Assembly (NCBI GenBank): GCA_947495425.1
Contig: CANLYR010000050.1
Span: 1 to 32,005, forward strand
DNA: 32,005 bases
Origin: an uncultured Aquimarina sp.
GTDB taxonomy: Bacteria; Bacteroidota; Bacteroidia; Flavobacteriales; Flavobacteriaceae
Direction of reading: 5' to 3'
In this document: piece by piece, positions 23,836-31,984 of the stretch
Layout of the letters: the number at the start of each line of letters is the position of its first letter
How positions within the stretch are numbered: the first letter of the stretch is position 1
Notes under the pieces: model-generated
The model's input: only the letters and a program-made list of their open reading frames with translations
Databases searched by the model: none
Told to the model about the DNA's origin: nothing
Program-made: the position numbers and the translations under genes

Positions 23836-24945
23836 TTATCTAATTTGATTAAATCGTATCCCTAATTCCCTTTCTAATTCTTTTACTGTTCCTAATTCTG
23901 ATTTTGTGACAAGTGCTAGCGATACTCCTGTTTTTCCTGCTCTTGCAGTTCTACCGCTTCTGTGCGTATAATATTCAATCTGGTCTGGAAGTTGGTAATG
24001 AACTACAAATGCCAAATTAGCAACATCGATACCTCTTGCGGCAACATCTGTTGACACTAATAATTGTAAGGTTTTATTTCTAAACGCTCGCATTACCTTA
24101 TCTCTATCTTTTTGTGTCATTTCGCCTTCCAATAACCCTACTTCATAATTCTTAGCTTTTAATTGTTTAGAAAGTGTACGTGCAGCAACCTTTGTTTTTG
24201 TAAAGATAATACCTCTGCTATTTTTTTGAGATTTTAAGAAATAAGTAAGTGTATCTAATTTATGAACCTCTTCTCCAATTACAAATTGATGATCGATTCC
24301 TTTATTTACACTATCATTTTTATCTACAGTTATGTGTATCGCTTTATTACTAACGTAATTAGCGATAATCTCATTTAAAGAAGAAGGTATTGTAGCCGAA
24401 AAAAGCCAAACATTTCTATGCCCTTTTGTTGTATTTAAAATGGTAGTAAGATCTTTTTTAAATCCCATACTCAACATCTCGTCAGCCTCATCCATAACTA
24501 TGGTTCCTATTTTAGATATATCAACCGCTTTTCTCTCAATCAGATCAATAAGTCTTCCCGGAGTAGCAACGACAATATGCGTAGGTCGTTTTAGCCTAGC
24601 AATTTGTATCTCGATTTTCTCTCCTCCATAAACTGATTCTGTAAAAATCTTATCTGTATATTTTGTAAACTTGAAGAGCTGCTTGGCTATTTGCTGACCA
24701 AGTTCTCGTGTAGGTGATAAAATTAAAGCCTGAACATGATTTTTATCGGGATCAACCATTGACAGTAAAGGAATTCCAAATGCTGCAGTTTTTCCTGTAC
24801 CGGTTTGTGCTTTACCTATAAAATCGGTTTGTTGATTCATCAAAACTGGTATAGCTTGTTCCTGAATCTTTGTAGGAGTAATAATTCCCATTTCTTTAAG
24901 ACCCTTATTAAGATCTTTTGATACTCCTAGTTCTAAAAATGTCAT
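23836..24945 (-). CDS. DEAD-box ATP-dependent RNA helicase
   Basis: A 369-residue RNA helicase that unwinds short duplexes, typically in ribosome assembly or RNA decay at low temperature. All core motifs are visible: Q-motif TPTKIQEQAIP, motif I AQTGTGKT (46-53), Ia PTRELGQQ, ATPGRLID, motif II MDEADEML, motif III FSATIP, then GIIFTKTK, STDVAARGIDV and HRSGRTARAGKTG. The protein ends almost directly after the second RecA domain, with no basic C-terminal tail of the kind found in SrmB, RhlE or DeaD. That makes it a minimal helicase core. It has a strong promoter of its own. Confidence 0.93.
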   Translation of the reverse strand: MTFLELGVSKDLNKGLKEMGIITPTKIQEQAIPVLMNQQTDFIGKAQTGTGKTAAFGIPLLSMVDPDKNHVQALILSPTRELGQQIAKQLFKFTKYTDKIFTESVYGGEKIEIQIARLKRPTHIVVATPGRLIDLIERKAVDISKIGTIVMDEADEMLSMGFKKDLTTILNTTKGHRNVWLFSATIPSSLNEIIANYVSNKAIHITVDKNDSVNKGIDHQFVIGEEVHKLDTLTYFLKSQKNSRGIIFTKTKVAARTLSKQLKAKNYEVGLLEGEMTQKDRDKVMRAFRNKTLQLLVSTDVAARGIDVANLAFVVHYQLPDQIEYYTHRSGRTARAGKTGVSLALVTKSELGTVKELERELGIRFNQIR

Positions 24946-24964
24946 AACTACCAGATTTAAGCCG

Positions 24965-24994
24965 CAAAAATAATTGAATATATTAACAACTCAA
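24965..24994 (-). promoter_or_regulatory. Promoter of the DEAD-box helicase gene
   Basis: On the minus strand TTG (complement of 24992-24994), a 19-bp spacer and TATTTTTG (24972-24965), a full Bacteroidota promoter. Start of transcription would fall about 13 nt before the ATG. Confidence 0.7.
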
Positions 24995-25109
24995 GACAAT
25001 CCGGTAAATAAGTAGTTTGAAGTTTTTGCTAAATAACGGAGATCTGACTATTGCGGTTGGCTAAATCAAATATCTTCAGAGCTTACTTTTGAATATCTTT
25101 TAGACTTTA

Positions 25110-25487
25110 CTAGCATGACATTTTCATGAAATAAACAAAAAGCTGTTTCTTAATTGTTAAACCTTTTTTATGAAAATGTGACTTATTCATACAAAAACCT
25201 CCAGAACAGTTAAAATCTGTTCCCTCATCAGAAGAAATAATATCTAATAAAGAAACTTCACCTGAATGATCATGATCAGAGTGAATATGATCTGAAATAG
25301 TATTATGAGAAAAATCCTTTAACTTAAATAAACTGTATTCATTTAATACGCGAGATGCTTCGTGATTAGAATGACAAACTTCACTTTTAGTATGAGAATG
25401 AGTATCTACAATCGAAGATTGAGCACTTATTAACGTAGAACCAAATACAAAAACAATTAAAAATAGCATGTGTAGAGATGTATTCAT
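25110..25487 (-). CDS. Small His-rich secreted protein, possible metal binding
   Basis: A 125-residue protein with a signal peptide (MNTSLHMLFLIVFVFGSTLISAQ). The mature part is rich in histidine: THSHTK, CHSNHE and SDHIHSDHDHSGE are clustered and SHFHKKG follows. Cysteines sit in CHSNHE, in NCSGGFC and at the C-terminal Cys, MKMSC. The His clusters suggest binding of zinc, copper or nickel in the periplasm, but no known domain is recognised. No metal transporter is adjacent in this window; the DEAD-box gene lies 164 bp downstream and DUF72 is 215 bp upstream on the same strand. I rate the ORF as real because of the signal peptide, but its function is unknown. Confidence 0.6.
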   Translation of the reverse strand: MNTSLHMLFLIVFVFGSTLISAQSSIVDTHSHTKSEVCHSNHEASRVLNEYSLFKLKDFSHNTISDHIHSDHDHSGEVSLLDIISSDEGTDFNCSGGFCMNKSHFHKKGLTIKKQLFVYFMKMSC

Positions 25488-25702
25488 ATGATCAGATTTT
25501 AAGGTTAAATGTTATTTGAAATACAATTCAAAACTATCTAATAGCAACAAGAATTAAGCTAATTCTAATAACAAAGCAATAAATTCATCGGCAAAATACA
25601 TATATATTCGATAAAAAACATCATAAAATAATTTTTTAACACTTTTAATCGTAAAAAACTTCATTTTATCTATAAAAACTTAAGCTACATATACTTTATT
25701 TT

Positions 25703-26593
25703 TTAAAACAATTTTAAATCATCAGTATAATGACCTGGCAATATGAGACGTGCATCCAACTGTTTATTGAGTTGGTCGATAAAATATTTAGAAAGTAATG
25801 GAGATTCTTTTTCTATGTTTTGATGAACAAAGAAATGTATATGATTAATTCCAAGGTTTTTCCATGATTCAAGTCTTTTAACCCAGTCATCAAGCCTACT
25901 ATAATCTGATGAATGATTAGCTCCTACATACCTTACAAAAGCTTCATCATTAGTCAGATGCATGTGAAGCAAATCTCTTCTTCCTGCTGTATCTGTAATT
26001 ATATTAGCCACGTTATTGTGTTCTAAAAGGTTATATAATTCTTGAGCAACACTAATATCATTAAACCAATCTGTATGTCTAAATTCTACAGCTAATCGAA
26101 TTTCTTTAGGCCACTTTTCAATAAAACGAATTACTCTATCAAAATTTTTAGGTCCAAAATTACCATGCATTTGTAGGAAAATAGTACCTAGTTTTTCTTT
26201 AAGGTGAATTACATTAGACAAATATTCATCAACATAGGGTTGAACATCCTCATTTAATCGCTTCAAATGAGAAATATTCTGTACCAGTTTTGGAAAAAAT
26301 TTAAACCCATCAGGCGTTTTATCATACCATTTCTTAAATTGATCTTCAGGAAAAATCCTATAAAAAGTTGCATTGAGTTCTATGCTATTAAACTGTCTAG
26401 AGTAGTATTCGAGTTCATCCTTGGTGCCTCTGGGATAAAATCCTTTTAAGTCCTGTCTATTCCACTTAGCACAACCTACATAAATTGACAAGTTCTTTGT
26501 TGCAGTTTTCTTTAAAATTCGCGAAGTTGCCTCATGATCTTGGGGTAATGTGAAATCGATTTTTTCTGGATATTCTACTTTGCCAAATTGCAT
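25703..26593 (-). CDS. DUF72 (YecE-like) TIM-barrel protein
   Basis: A 296-residue protein of the DUF72 family. After a ~34-residue N-terminal stretch comes SIYVGCAKWNRQDLKGFYP. NSIELNATFYRIFPEDQFKKWYDKTPDGFKFFPKL follows, the family hallmark with conserved Glu, Asn, Tyr and Lys residues of the barrel. LGTIFLQMHGNF, LAVEFRHTDWF and INHIHFFVHQN are later strands. Structures show a TIM-like barrel with a possible active pocket, but the reaction is not established, so none is assigned. It has a TATTTTTG promoter core and is divergent from the LolA-fold gene. Confidence 0.88.
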   Translation of the reverse strand: MQFGKVEYPEKIDFTLPQDHEATSRILKKTATKNLSIYVGCAKWNRQDLKGFYPRGTKDELEYYSRQFNSIELNATFYRIFPEDQFKKWYDKTPDGFKFFPKLVQNISHLKRLNEDVQPYVDEYLSNVIHLKEKLGTIFLQMHGNFGPKNFDRVIRFIEKWPKEIRLAVEFRHTDWFNDISVAQELYNLLEHNNVANIITDTAGRRDLLHMHLTNDEAFVRYVGANHSSDYSRLDDWVKRLESWKNLGINHIHFFVHQNIEKESPLLSKYFIDQLNKQLDARLILPGHYTDDLKLF

Positions 26594-26622
26594 ATAAAAA
26601 AAGAATTAATGAAATAGTGTAA

Positions 26623-26630
26623 CAAAAATA
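26623..26630 (-). promoter_or_regulatory. Promoter core of the DUF72 gene
   Basis: TATTTTTG on the minus strand, a perfect TAnnTTTG match about 30 bp upstream of the ATG at 26593; no -33 match at 19 bp. Confidence 0.45.
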
Positions 26631-26676
26631 GAGTTCGATTGTCTAATTTTATAATAACAACATAAAAAAATATAAC

Positions 26677-27429
26677 ATGAGTGCTTTAAAATCTATTTTG
26701 GTAGCTTTAATTTTAGCTATAACCACATCATTTCACGCACAAACTGCAGATGAAATAATCAATAATTACTTCGAAAACACAGGAGGTAAAGAAAATTGGG
26801 ATAAACTAGAAGGAGTGGAAATGGTTGGTGTAATGAAAGTGCAAAACATGGAAATCCCTTTTGAACAAGTATCCACAAAAGATGGTAAACAAGTAGTAAC
26901 TATAGAACTTCAAGGAAGTCGTATGGTTTGGTCTGCTTTTGATGGAGAAACTGCATGGCAGAGAAATCAAATGACTATGGAAGCTGAAAAAAGTGACAAT
27001 GAGGCTACAGAAAACATGAAAAAACAATCCAAAGATTTTCCTGATCCTTTTTTAAACTATAAAGATAAAGGATATGCCATAGAGCTTATCGGAAAAGAGA
27101 CCGTAGATGGAACAGAAACGTTTAAGATAAAATTAACCAAAGATCCAATTACTGTTAATGGCGAATCTAAGCCCAACATATCACACTACTATTTTGATAC
27201 AGAAAATTTTGTACCCATTATTATGGAGACAGAAATTACCGAGGGTCCTATGAAAGGTAAGGTTTCCAAATCTTCAATCAGCGATTATCAAGAAATAAAT
27301 GGGGTATATTTTCCATTTACAATAAGTAATGAATTTCAAACTTTGAATTTCAAAGAAATTAAGCTAAATCCCGAAGTAGATACAGCTTTGTTTGCTTTTC
27401 CAGAAAAAGCAGCAGAAGGAAAAAAATAA
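26677..27429 (+). CDS. Secreted outer-membrane lipoprotein-sorting-like protein (LolA/LolB fold)
   Basis: A 250-residue periplasmic protein with a signal peptide (MSALKSILVALILAITTSFHAQ, cleavage likely after HAQ). The mature part resembles the LolA/LolB-fold sorting proteins: TADEIINNYFENTGGKENWDKL is the opening helix, then come strands such as MVGVMKVQNMEIPFEQ and ETAWQRN. YAIELIGKETVDGTETFKIKL and the ending EINGVYFPFTISNEF are also typical. It is a second LolA-fold protein besides the one by ftsK, and longer. It precedes the Asp-box exoprotein with a terminator between, so they may be only partly co-transcribed. Its cargo is unknown; the family name describes the fold and is not evidence that it sorts lipoproteins. 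Confidence 0.75.
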   Translation: MSALKSILVALILAITTSFHAQTADEIINNYFENTGGKENWDKLEGVEMVGVMKVQNMEIPFEQVSTKDGKQVVTIELQGSRMVWSAFDGETAWQRNQMTMEAEKSDNEATENMKKQSKDFPDPFLNYKDKGYAIELIGKETVDGTETFKIKLTKDPITVNGESKPNISHYYFDTENFVPIIMETEITEGPMKGKVSKSSISDYQEINGVYFPFTISNEFQTLNFKEIKLNPEVDTALFAFPEKAAEGKK

Positions 27430-27447
27430 TAAGTATACAAACAACTA

Positions 27448-27477
27448 ATCCCCAATGCAATTTTGGGGATTTTTTTT
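27448..27477 (+). terminator. Intrinsic terminator between the LolA-fold and Asp-box genes
   Basis: ATCCCCAA/TTGGGGAT, an 8-bp stem with 7-nt loop followed by a run of eight Ts. It ends only 24 nt before the next ATG. Confidence 0.85.
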
Positions 27478-27501
27478 CACATCAAATCAATCAAAATCAT
27501 T

Positions 27502-30500
27502 ATGAGTAAAAAATTAATTTTTGGGGCTATGTGCATATTCCTATCATCGGGTATGCACGCCCAAGATATAGTCCTCAAAGGAAAAGAGCTTTTTGGTAAT
27601 TTAGAAGCTCGACAAATTGGACCAGCACTAATGAGTGGTCGAATTATCGATTTAGAAAACCACCCAACAAACAGCAAAATATTGTATGCAGGCACAGCAG
27701 GTGGTGGGGTATGGAAATCAGAAAACGGCGGAGCTAGTTTTACCTCTATTTTTGATGAATATGCACAATCAATAGGTGTAGTAGCCATAGATCCTAGTGA
27801 TCCCGATAATACGGTATGGGTCGGGACTGGTGAAATTTGGACGCGTAATAGTGTTTCTATAGGAGATGGTTTATACAAATCAACTGATGGAGGCGCTAAC
27901 TGGAAAAAAATGGGGTTCGAAAAATCCGAACGAATAAGCAGTATAGAAATTAACCCAAAAAACTCCAATGAAATTTATGTGGCTGTGTTAGGCGCATTAT
28001 GGGGAGACAGTGAAGATAGAGGTGTTTACAAAACTATAGATGGCGGCACAACCTGGAAAAAAATACTGTATACAAACGAAAAAACAGGTGCCAGTGATCT
28101 TATAATGGATCCCTCTAACCCGAATATCTTGTATGCATCAATGTGGGAACATAGAAGAACCGCATGGGGTTTTAACTCTGGAGGACCAAATAGTGCTTTA
28201 TATAAATCAACAGACGCCGGAAAAACTTGGAATAAAATCCATAACGGTTTCCCAAAAGGAGATCTAGGTAGGTTTGCAATAGCCTTAGCTCCTTCTGATC
28301 CAAAAATTGTTTATGCCGTTGTTGAAAGTAAAGAAGATAAAGGCCTATATCGTTCTGATGATAATGGTAACAATTGGAAATTATTGAATGGTGATTTTGG
28401 ATTGGTAGTCAGACCATTTTACTTTTCTAGAATAGTTGTTGATCCTAAGAATCCGGATATCGTACTAAAAGGAGGGCTTTTTGGCTCTATTTCTAGAGAT
28501 GGAGGAAAAACTTTTAAAGATTTAGGGCGAAGCATGCATGCAGATATACATGACTTTGTATTTGATATTAATAACTCTGATGCCATATTTGTAGGAACTG
28601 ATGGAGGTGTATATCGTAGCTGGGACGGAGGTGCCACTTTTGATATGGTAGATAACCTACCGCTTTCTCAATTCTATCACATTAGTGTCGATAATGATGA
28701 ACCTTATAATATTTATGGCGGACTTCAGGATAATGGATCCTGGTGGGGACCATCTTCTTCTCCCGGTGGTATCGAAGCACGTGACTGGAAACCTGTCGGT
28801 TACGGCGATGGTTTTAGAGTACTCAGGCATCCTACAAAGCGTATCATCTATTCAGAAATGCAAGGTGCGCAAAATGTTTGGCGATATGATATAGATAAAA
28901 ATTACACAAAAAATGTTCAACCGTTACCTATAAAAGGAGAAGCAGATTTGCGTTTTAACTGGAATGCACCAATGGCAATTAGTAACCATCAGCCTGATCG
29001 ATTTTATATGGGAAGTCAATTTTTGCACGTAAGTGAAGATATGGGCGATAATTGGAAAAAGATATCTCCAGACCTTACAACTAATGATCCGGCAAAACAA
29101 GATAAAGAATCAGGAGGAATTTCTACAGATAAATCAGGCGCAGAAACGCACACCACTATATTTACTATTGCCGAATCTCCTCTGGATGAAAAAATAATAT
29201 GGGTCGGTACTGATGACGGAAATGTTCAAATTACACAAGATGGTGGTAAAACATGGACCAATACAATTGATAATATACAAGGACTTCCCAAAAACACATG
29301 GGTATATCATATTGAAGCTAGCACGCACAAGAAAGGTACCGCATATGCAGTTTTTGATGGACATGCATCAGGAGACATGAATACGTATGTATACAAAACA
29401 TCAGACTTTGGAAAAACATGGTCATCAATTGTAACTGATGATACTGTAGGGTTTGCAAGAAACATTCAAGAAGATTATGTTAATGAAGATCTTTTATTTC
29501 TAGGTACAGAATTTGGATTGTTTATCACTATAGATGGTGGTAAAAACTGGTCTCGTTTTACCAATAATATGCCAGCTGCAGCTGTTCACTTTATTGATCT
29601 ACAGAAAAAAACAAGTGATCTGGTGATGGGTACTCATGGTCGTGGTATTATTATTATCGACGATATCTCACCATTACGACAGATTAACCAAGAAGTTCTT
29701 GCCAAAGAAGTTCACTTTTTTGAAACCAAGCCCGCTATTATAAAAGAAGAAGGTGGTTTTGGTGGTGGAAGCACCGAACTTCAGTTTGTTGGAGATAACC
29801 CGAATACTTCTGGAAAAATTATTTATTACCTCAAAAAACGACACACCTTTGGTAAAATGACACTATCGATACAAGATCAAGAAGGTAATGAGGTAGTATC
29901 GCTAGATCCTGGAAAAGCAAAAGGAATCAATATCGTAGATTGGAATTTTAAGAGAAAAGGACCAAAAGTAGCCGCCGGAAAAACATTTACCTATGGTGGA
30001 TTTACTGCTCCAAGAGTTAAAGCAGGAACATATAAAGTTATTCTCAAAAAAGGAAAAAAACAGTTTGAGAGTTCGATTATTATAAAAAATGATCCAACTT
30101 CCCTAATTATTGAACAAGAAAGAATAGCGCATCAAAAAACTGCCAATCAGTTGTTTGATGCTATGGAAGATCTTGCGTATTTGGTCTATAAAATTGATCA
30201 AAATATAAAAAAGGCAGAAGAACTTTTAAAAAGCGATCCAGCTTCAAAAAAAGTAGCTTCTTCTGTAGTAACAACGCTCAAGGATTTAAAGGAAACTTTA
30301 GTAGTTACCACAGGAGATAATTATGTAAACGAAGCAGAACCTCAACTTAGAGAGAAACTTTCTCAGTTATATGGCGAGGTAACGAATCAATTTGAAAAAC
30401 CTTCATTTTCGCAATTAGAGAATAAAGAAGTATTAGAAACTCGATTAAATGAAGGAAAGTCAGCTTTTGAGAAAATAAATAACAAACAAATTTCAAAATT

Positions 30501-30573
30501 CAATACATATCTTGAAAAATCTGGCGCCACTCCTACCAAAATTTTAAGCAAAGAAGAGTTTTTAAGCAAATAA
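27502..30573 (+). CDS. Secreted Asp-box/VPS10 (sortilin-like) beta-propeller protein
   Basis: A 1023-residue exported protein. A signal peptide (MSKKLIFGAMCIFLSSGMHAQ) precedes an extended beta-propeller region with about eleven Asp-box motifs of the S/T-x-D-x-G-x-T-W kind: SENGGASF, STDGGANW, TIDGGTTW, STDAGKTW, SDDNGNNW, SRDGGKTF, SWDGGATF, SEDMGDNW, TQDGGKTW, TSDFGKTW and TIDGGKNW. After about residue 740 comes an Ig-like region (GKIIYYLKKRHTFGKMTLSI and following) and a helical C-terminus. This is the domain order of Bacteroidota proteins often labelled glycosyl hydrolase; catalysis is unproven. The frame begins at a TTG at 27463 inside the terminator; the ATG at 27502 gives the signal peptide and is preferred. 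Confidence 0.88.
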   Translation: MSKKLIFGAMCIFLSSGMHAQDIVLKGKELFGNLEARQIGPALMSGRIIDLENHPTNSKILYAGTAGGGVWKSENGGASFTSIFDEYAQSIGVVAIDPSDPDNTVWVGTGEIWTRNSVSIGDGLYKSTDGGANWKKMGFEKSERISSIEINPKNSNEIYVAVLGALWGDSEDRGVYKTIDGGTTWKKILYTNEKTGASDLIMDPSNPNILYASMWEHRRTAWGFNSGGPNSALYKSTDAGKTWNKIHNGFPKGDLGRFAIALAPSDPKIVYAVVESKEDKGLYRSDDNGNNWKLLNGDFGLVVRPFYFSRIVVDPKNPDIVLKGGLFGSISRDGGKTFKDLGRSMHADIHDFVFDINNSDAIFVGTDGGVYRSWDGGATFDMVDNLPLSQFYHISVDNDEPYNIYGGLQDNGSWWGPSSSPGGIEARDWKPVGYGDGFRVLRHPTKRIIYSEMQGAQNVWRYDIDKNYTKNVQPLPIKGEADLRFNWNAPMAISNHQPDRFYMGSQFLHVSEDMGDNWKKISPDLTTNDPAKQDKESGGISTDKSGAETHTTIFTIAESPLDEKIIWVGTDDGNVQITQDGGKTWTNTIDNIQGLPKNTWVYHIEASTHKKGTAYAVFDGHASGDMNTYVYKTSDFGKTWSSIVTDDTVGFARNIQEDYVNEDLLFLGTEFGLFITIDGGKNWSRFTNNMPAAAVHFIDLQKKTSDLVMGTHGRGIIIIDDISPLRQINQEVLAKEVHFFETKPAIIKEEGGFGGGSTELQFVGDNPNTSGKIIYYLKKRHTFGKMTLSIQDQEGNEVVSLDPGKAKGINIVDWNFKRKGPKVAAGKTFTYGGFTAPRVKAGTYKVILKKGKKQFESSIIIKNDPTSLIIEQERIAHQKTANQLFDAMEDLAYLVYKIDQNIKKAEELLKSDPASKKVASSVVTTLKDLKETLVVTTGDNYVNEAEPQLREKLSQLYGEVTNQFEKPSFSQLENKEVLETRLNEGKSAFEKINNKQISKFNTYLEKSGATPTKILSKEEFLSK

Positions 30574-30595
30574 CATAATCCTTTATATCATTTTT

Positions 30596-30620
30596 AAAGC
30601 TCCCTATTCTGGGGGCTTTT
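30596..30620 (+). terminator. Intrinsic terminator of the Asp-box gene
   Basis: AAAGCTCCC/GGGGGCTTT, a 9-bp stem (one G-U) with a 6-nt loop, then a T-run, 22 bp after the stop codon. Confidence 0.8.
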
Positions 30621-30746
30621 ATTATATTTCATCATATCATACGAGTATTGACCTACTTCAAATCGATAATATATGGATACAAATACACCTCAGTAACACT
30701 TCAACTATATTGTTTATAAGTCGTTTAAAACTCTAAATTGAGTATC

Positions 30747-30754
30747 TAAATTTG
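30747..30754 (+). promoter_or_regulatory. Promoter core upstream of the first leader repeat
   Basis: TAAATTTG, a perfect TAnnTTTG match, with TTTA at the -33 distance (19 bp). It would give a leader of about 148 nt that includes the repeat at 30834-30896. The rest of 30621-30833 shows nothing else. Confidence 0.45.
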
Positions 30755-30833
30755 AACAGAACAAATTCTTAATTTTAATAAATGACCTTTAGACTAGCTC
30801 AAAAGGCATGCTAAAGAAAAAAGGGAACAATAT

Positions 30834-30896
30834 CGAGGCAAGCCTCACAGCATTTAAATCTCGCCATGTCTGTCTTGAGGCAGGAGTATCGAGTAA
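30834..30896 (+). repeat. Leader repeat, copy 1
   Basis: About 63 nt starting with a GAGG-CAAG-CCTC hairpin, then GCATTTAAATCTCGC, which is identical in copy 2, and CAGGAGTAT with a GAGTAA end. It ends 12 nt before the ATG of the 137-residue gene. It aligns with 31470-31531 over its whole length at roughly three quarters identity. Confidence 0.7.
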
Positions 30897-30908
30897 ACAT
30901 TCTTTATT

Positions 30909-31322
30909 ATGGAAAACAGAGAATCAAATTTATTGGCAATGCGACCACAACTATTGAACGCAAGAGTTTCTGAGAACATGTCTAATGACGAGCAGTTTCA
31001 GAACAAAACACTTCGACCAATAGTAAAATTACAAGGAGATTTATTAGTTGAAGTCTTCAAAAATTACATTAAAAAAAGAAAGAATACATTTTATGAAATC
31101 TCTTTAGAAAAACGATTACTTTTTATCGAAAATGCCATACAAAAGGATATGAAACTAAGGAACAGTCTCAAAGGAATGATAATCGGCCAGTTTACTGTTG
31201 AAGAATACCAAAGGTATACACAAAACTCGTCGGCACTTAATAAGCGCATGATGAATATTGTAAAAGAACGCCTACAAGACAATGTACAATTACTAGAATC
31301 ATTATCCCTGATTGCTAAGTAA
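30909..31322 (+). CDS. Conserved-looking small cytosolic protein, function unknown
   Basis: A 137-residue protein without signal peptide or membrane segment, mainly helical and basic. Segments such as NDEQFQNKTLRPIVKLQGDL, FKNYIKKRKNTFYEISLEKR and LRNSLKGMIIGQFTVEEYQR resemble a flavobacterial family I recall being annotated as glyoxalase in databases, but I see no glyoxalase motif and do not use that name. The pattern KQNTLRP...NSLKGMIIGQFT...LNKRMMN is probably conserved. It starts with an ATG 12 nt after the leader repeat. Its neighbour is unrelated, so no shared function is evident; the shared leader is the one link. Confidence 0.65.
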   Translation: MENRESNLLAMRPQLLNARVSENMSNDEQFQNKTLRPIVKLQGDLLVEVFKNYIKKRKNTFYEISLEKRLLFIENAIQKDMKLRNSLKGMIIGQFTVEEYQRYTQNSSALNKRMMNIVKERLQDNVQLLESLSLIAK

Positions 31323-31424
31323 GTATTATCTGAACAAACCTATTGCATTTTAGAGATAAAAAGGCTTTAATGAGTATAATGATTAACCTTGGGAACATCC
31401 TAATCTCGAGTATCAAGTTAAGAA

Positions 31425-31434
31425 CCTCAAGACA
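31425..31434 (-). repeat. Fragment of the leader repeat in inverse orientation
   Basis: CCTCAAGACA is the reverse complement of TGTCTTGAGG at 30871-30880 in copy 1. On the minus strand it is followed at a few bases by a GATACTCGAG resembling the GAGTATCGAG end of copy 1. Degenerate and short, so it may be chance. Confidence 0.25.
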
Positions 31435-31469
31435 AAGCCACGTGGTATTTGTAAGAAACTGGTTTTTTT

Positions 31470-31531
31470 CGAGTTTAGCCTCGAAGCATTTAAATCTCGC
31501 TGTGTCTAACTGAAGCAGGAGTATGGAGTAA
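31470..31531 (+). repeat. Leader repeat, copy 2
   Basis: A 62-nt copy of the element at 30834-30896, ending 15 nt before the ATG of the DUF4174 gene. Its hairpin is TTCGAG/CTCGAA with a 6-nt loop (from 31468), which differs from copy 1 in sequence yet keeps a stem. Its core GCATTTAAATCTCGC is identical. Confidence 0.7.
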
Positions 31532-31546
31532 TAAAAGAAACGTTTT

Positions 31547-31984
31547 ATGCGTTACATTGTGTACTATATAATTTTTGGAGTTTATACGATGAGCTACTGT
31601 CAAAACATTGGAGAACACCAATGGAAAAATAGAGTACTTCTTATTTGTACAGATTCTTTTTCAACAGTCAAATTTCAGAAACAAAAATCAGAATTTGAAA
31701 AATATCCTAATGAGCTAAAAGATCGTAAACTTGTTGTATATCAAATCACAGATAAAAATTACCGTATAGGACTAAATGGTATAAAGTTATTCGAAACCGA
31801 TAAAGAAATCTTTAAAAAATATATCAAAGGAGCTCCCCACTTCAGGGTTATTCTTATTGGTCTAGACAGTTCTATAAAAATGAGTGCTAAAAGTTTTATA
31901 ACCGCTCATAATATTTTTGATCGAATAGATAGGCACTTTCAGAAAATAGCTACGCTAATTTCAATTTGTTTATTTTTTGAATGA
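31547..31984 (+). CDS. DUF4174-like secreted protein
   Basis: A 145-residue protein with a signal-peptide-like start (MRYIVYYIIFGVYTMSYCQ). The following HQWKNRVLLICTDSFSTVKFQKQ, RDRKLVV-type strand (KDRKLVVYQI) and FRVILIGLDSSIKMSAKSF are close to the thioredoxin-like DUF4174 domain, which I recall as WKNRVLL...FRVVLVGKDG...FDLID. Family members usually end with a short MPM-R motif after FDRID; here the frame runs on as RHFQKIATLISICLFFE, so the end has diverged or shifted. It lacks a CxxC pair. Only 21 bp remain to the window end. The function is not known. Confidence 0.7.
   Translation: MRYIVYYIIFGVYTMSYCQNIGEHQWKNRVLLICTDSFSTVKFQKQKSEFEKYPNELKDRKLVVYQITDKNYRIGLNGIKLFETDKEIFKKYIKGAPHFRVILIGLDSSIKMSAKSFITAHNIFDRIDRHFQKIATLISICLFFE

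Noticed and set aside
27477..27968. A 163-codon open frame on the minus strand
   Set aside because: It mirrors the start of the Asp-box gene, which has a signal peptide and repeated Asp-box motifs; the antisense product shows no motifs.
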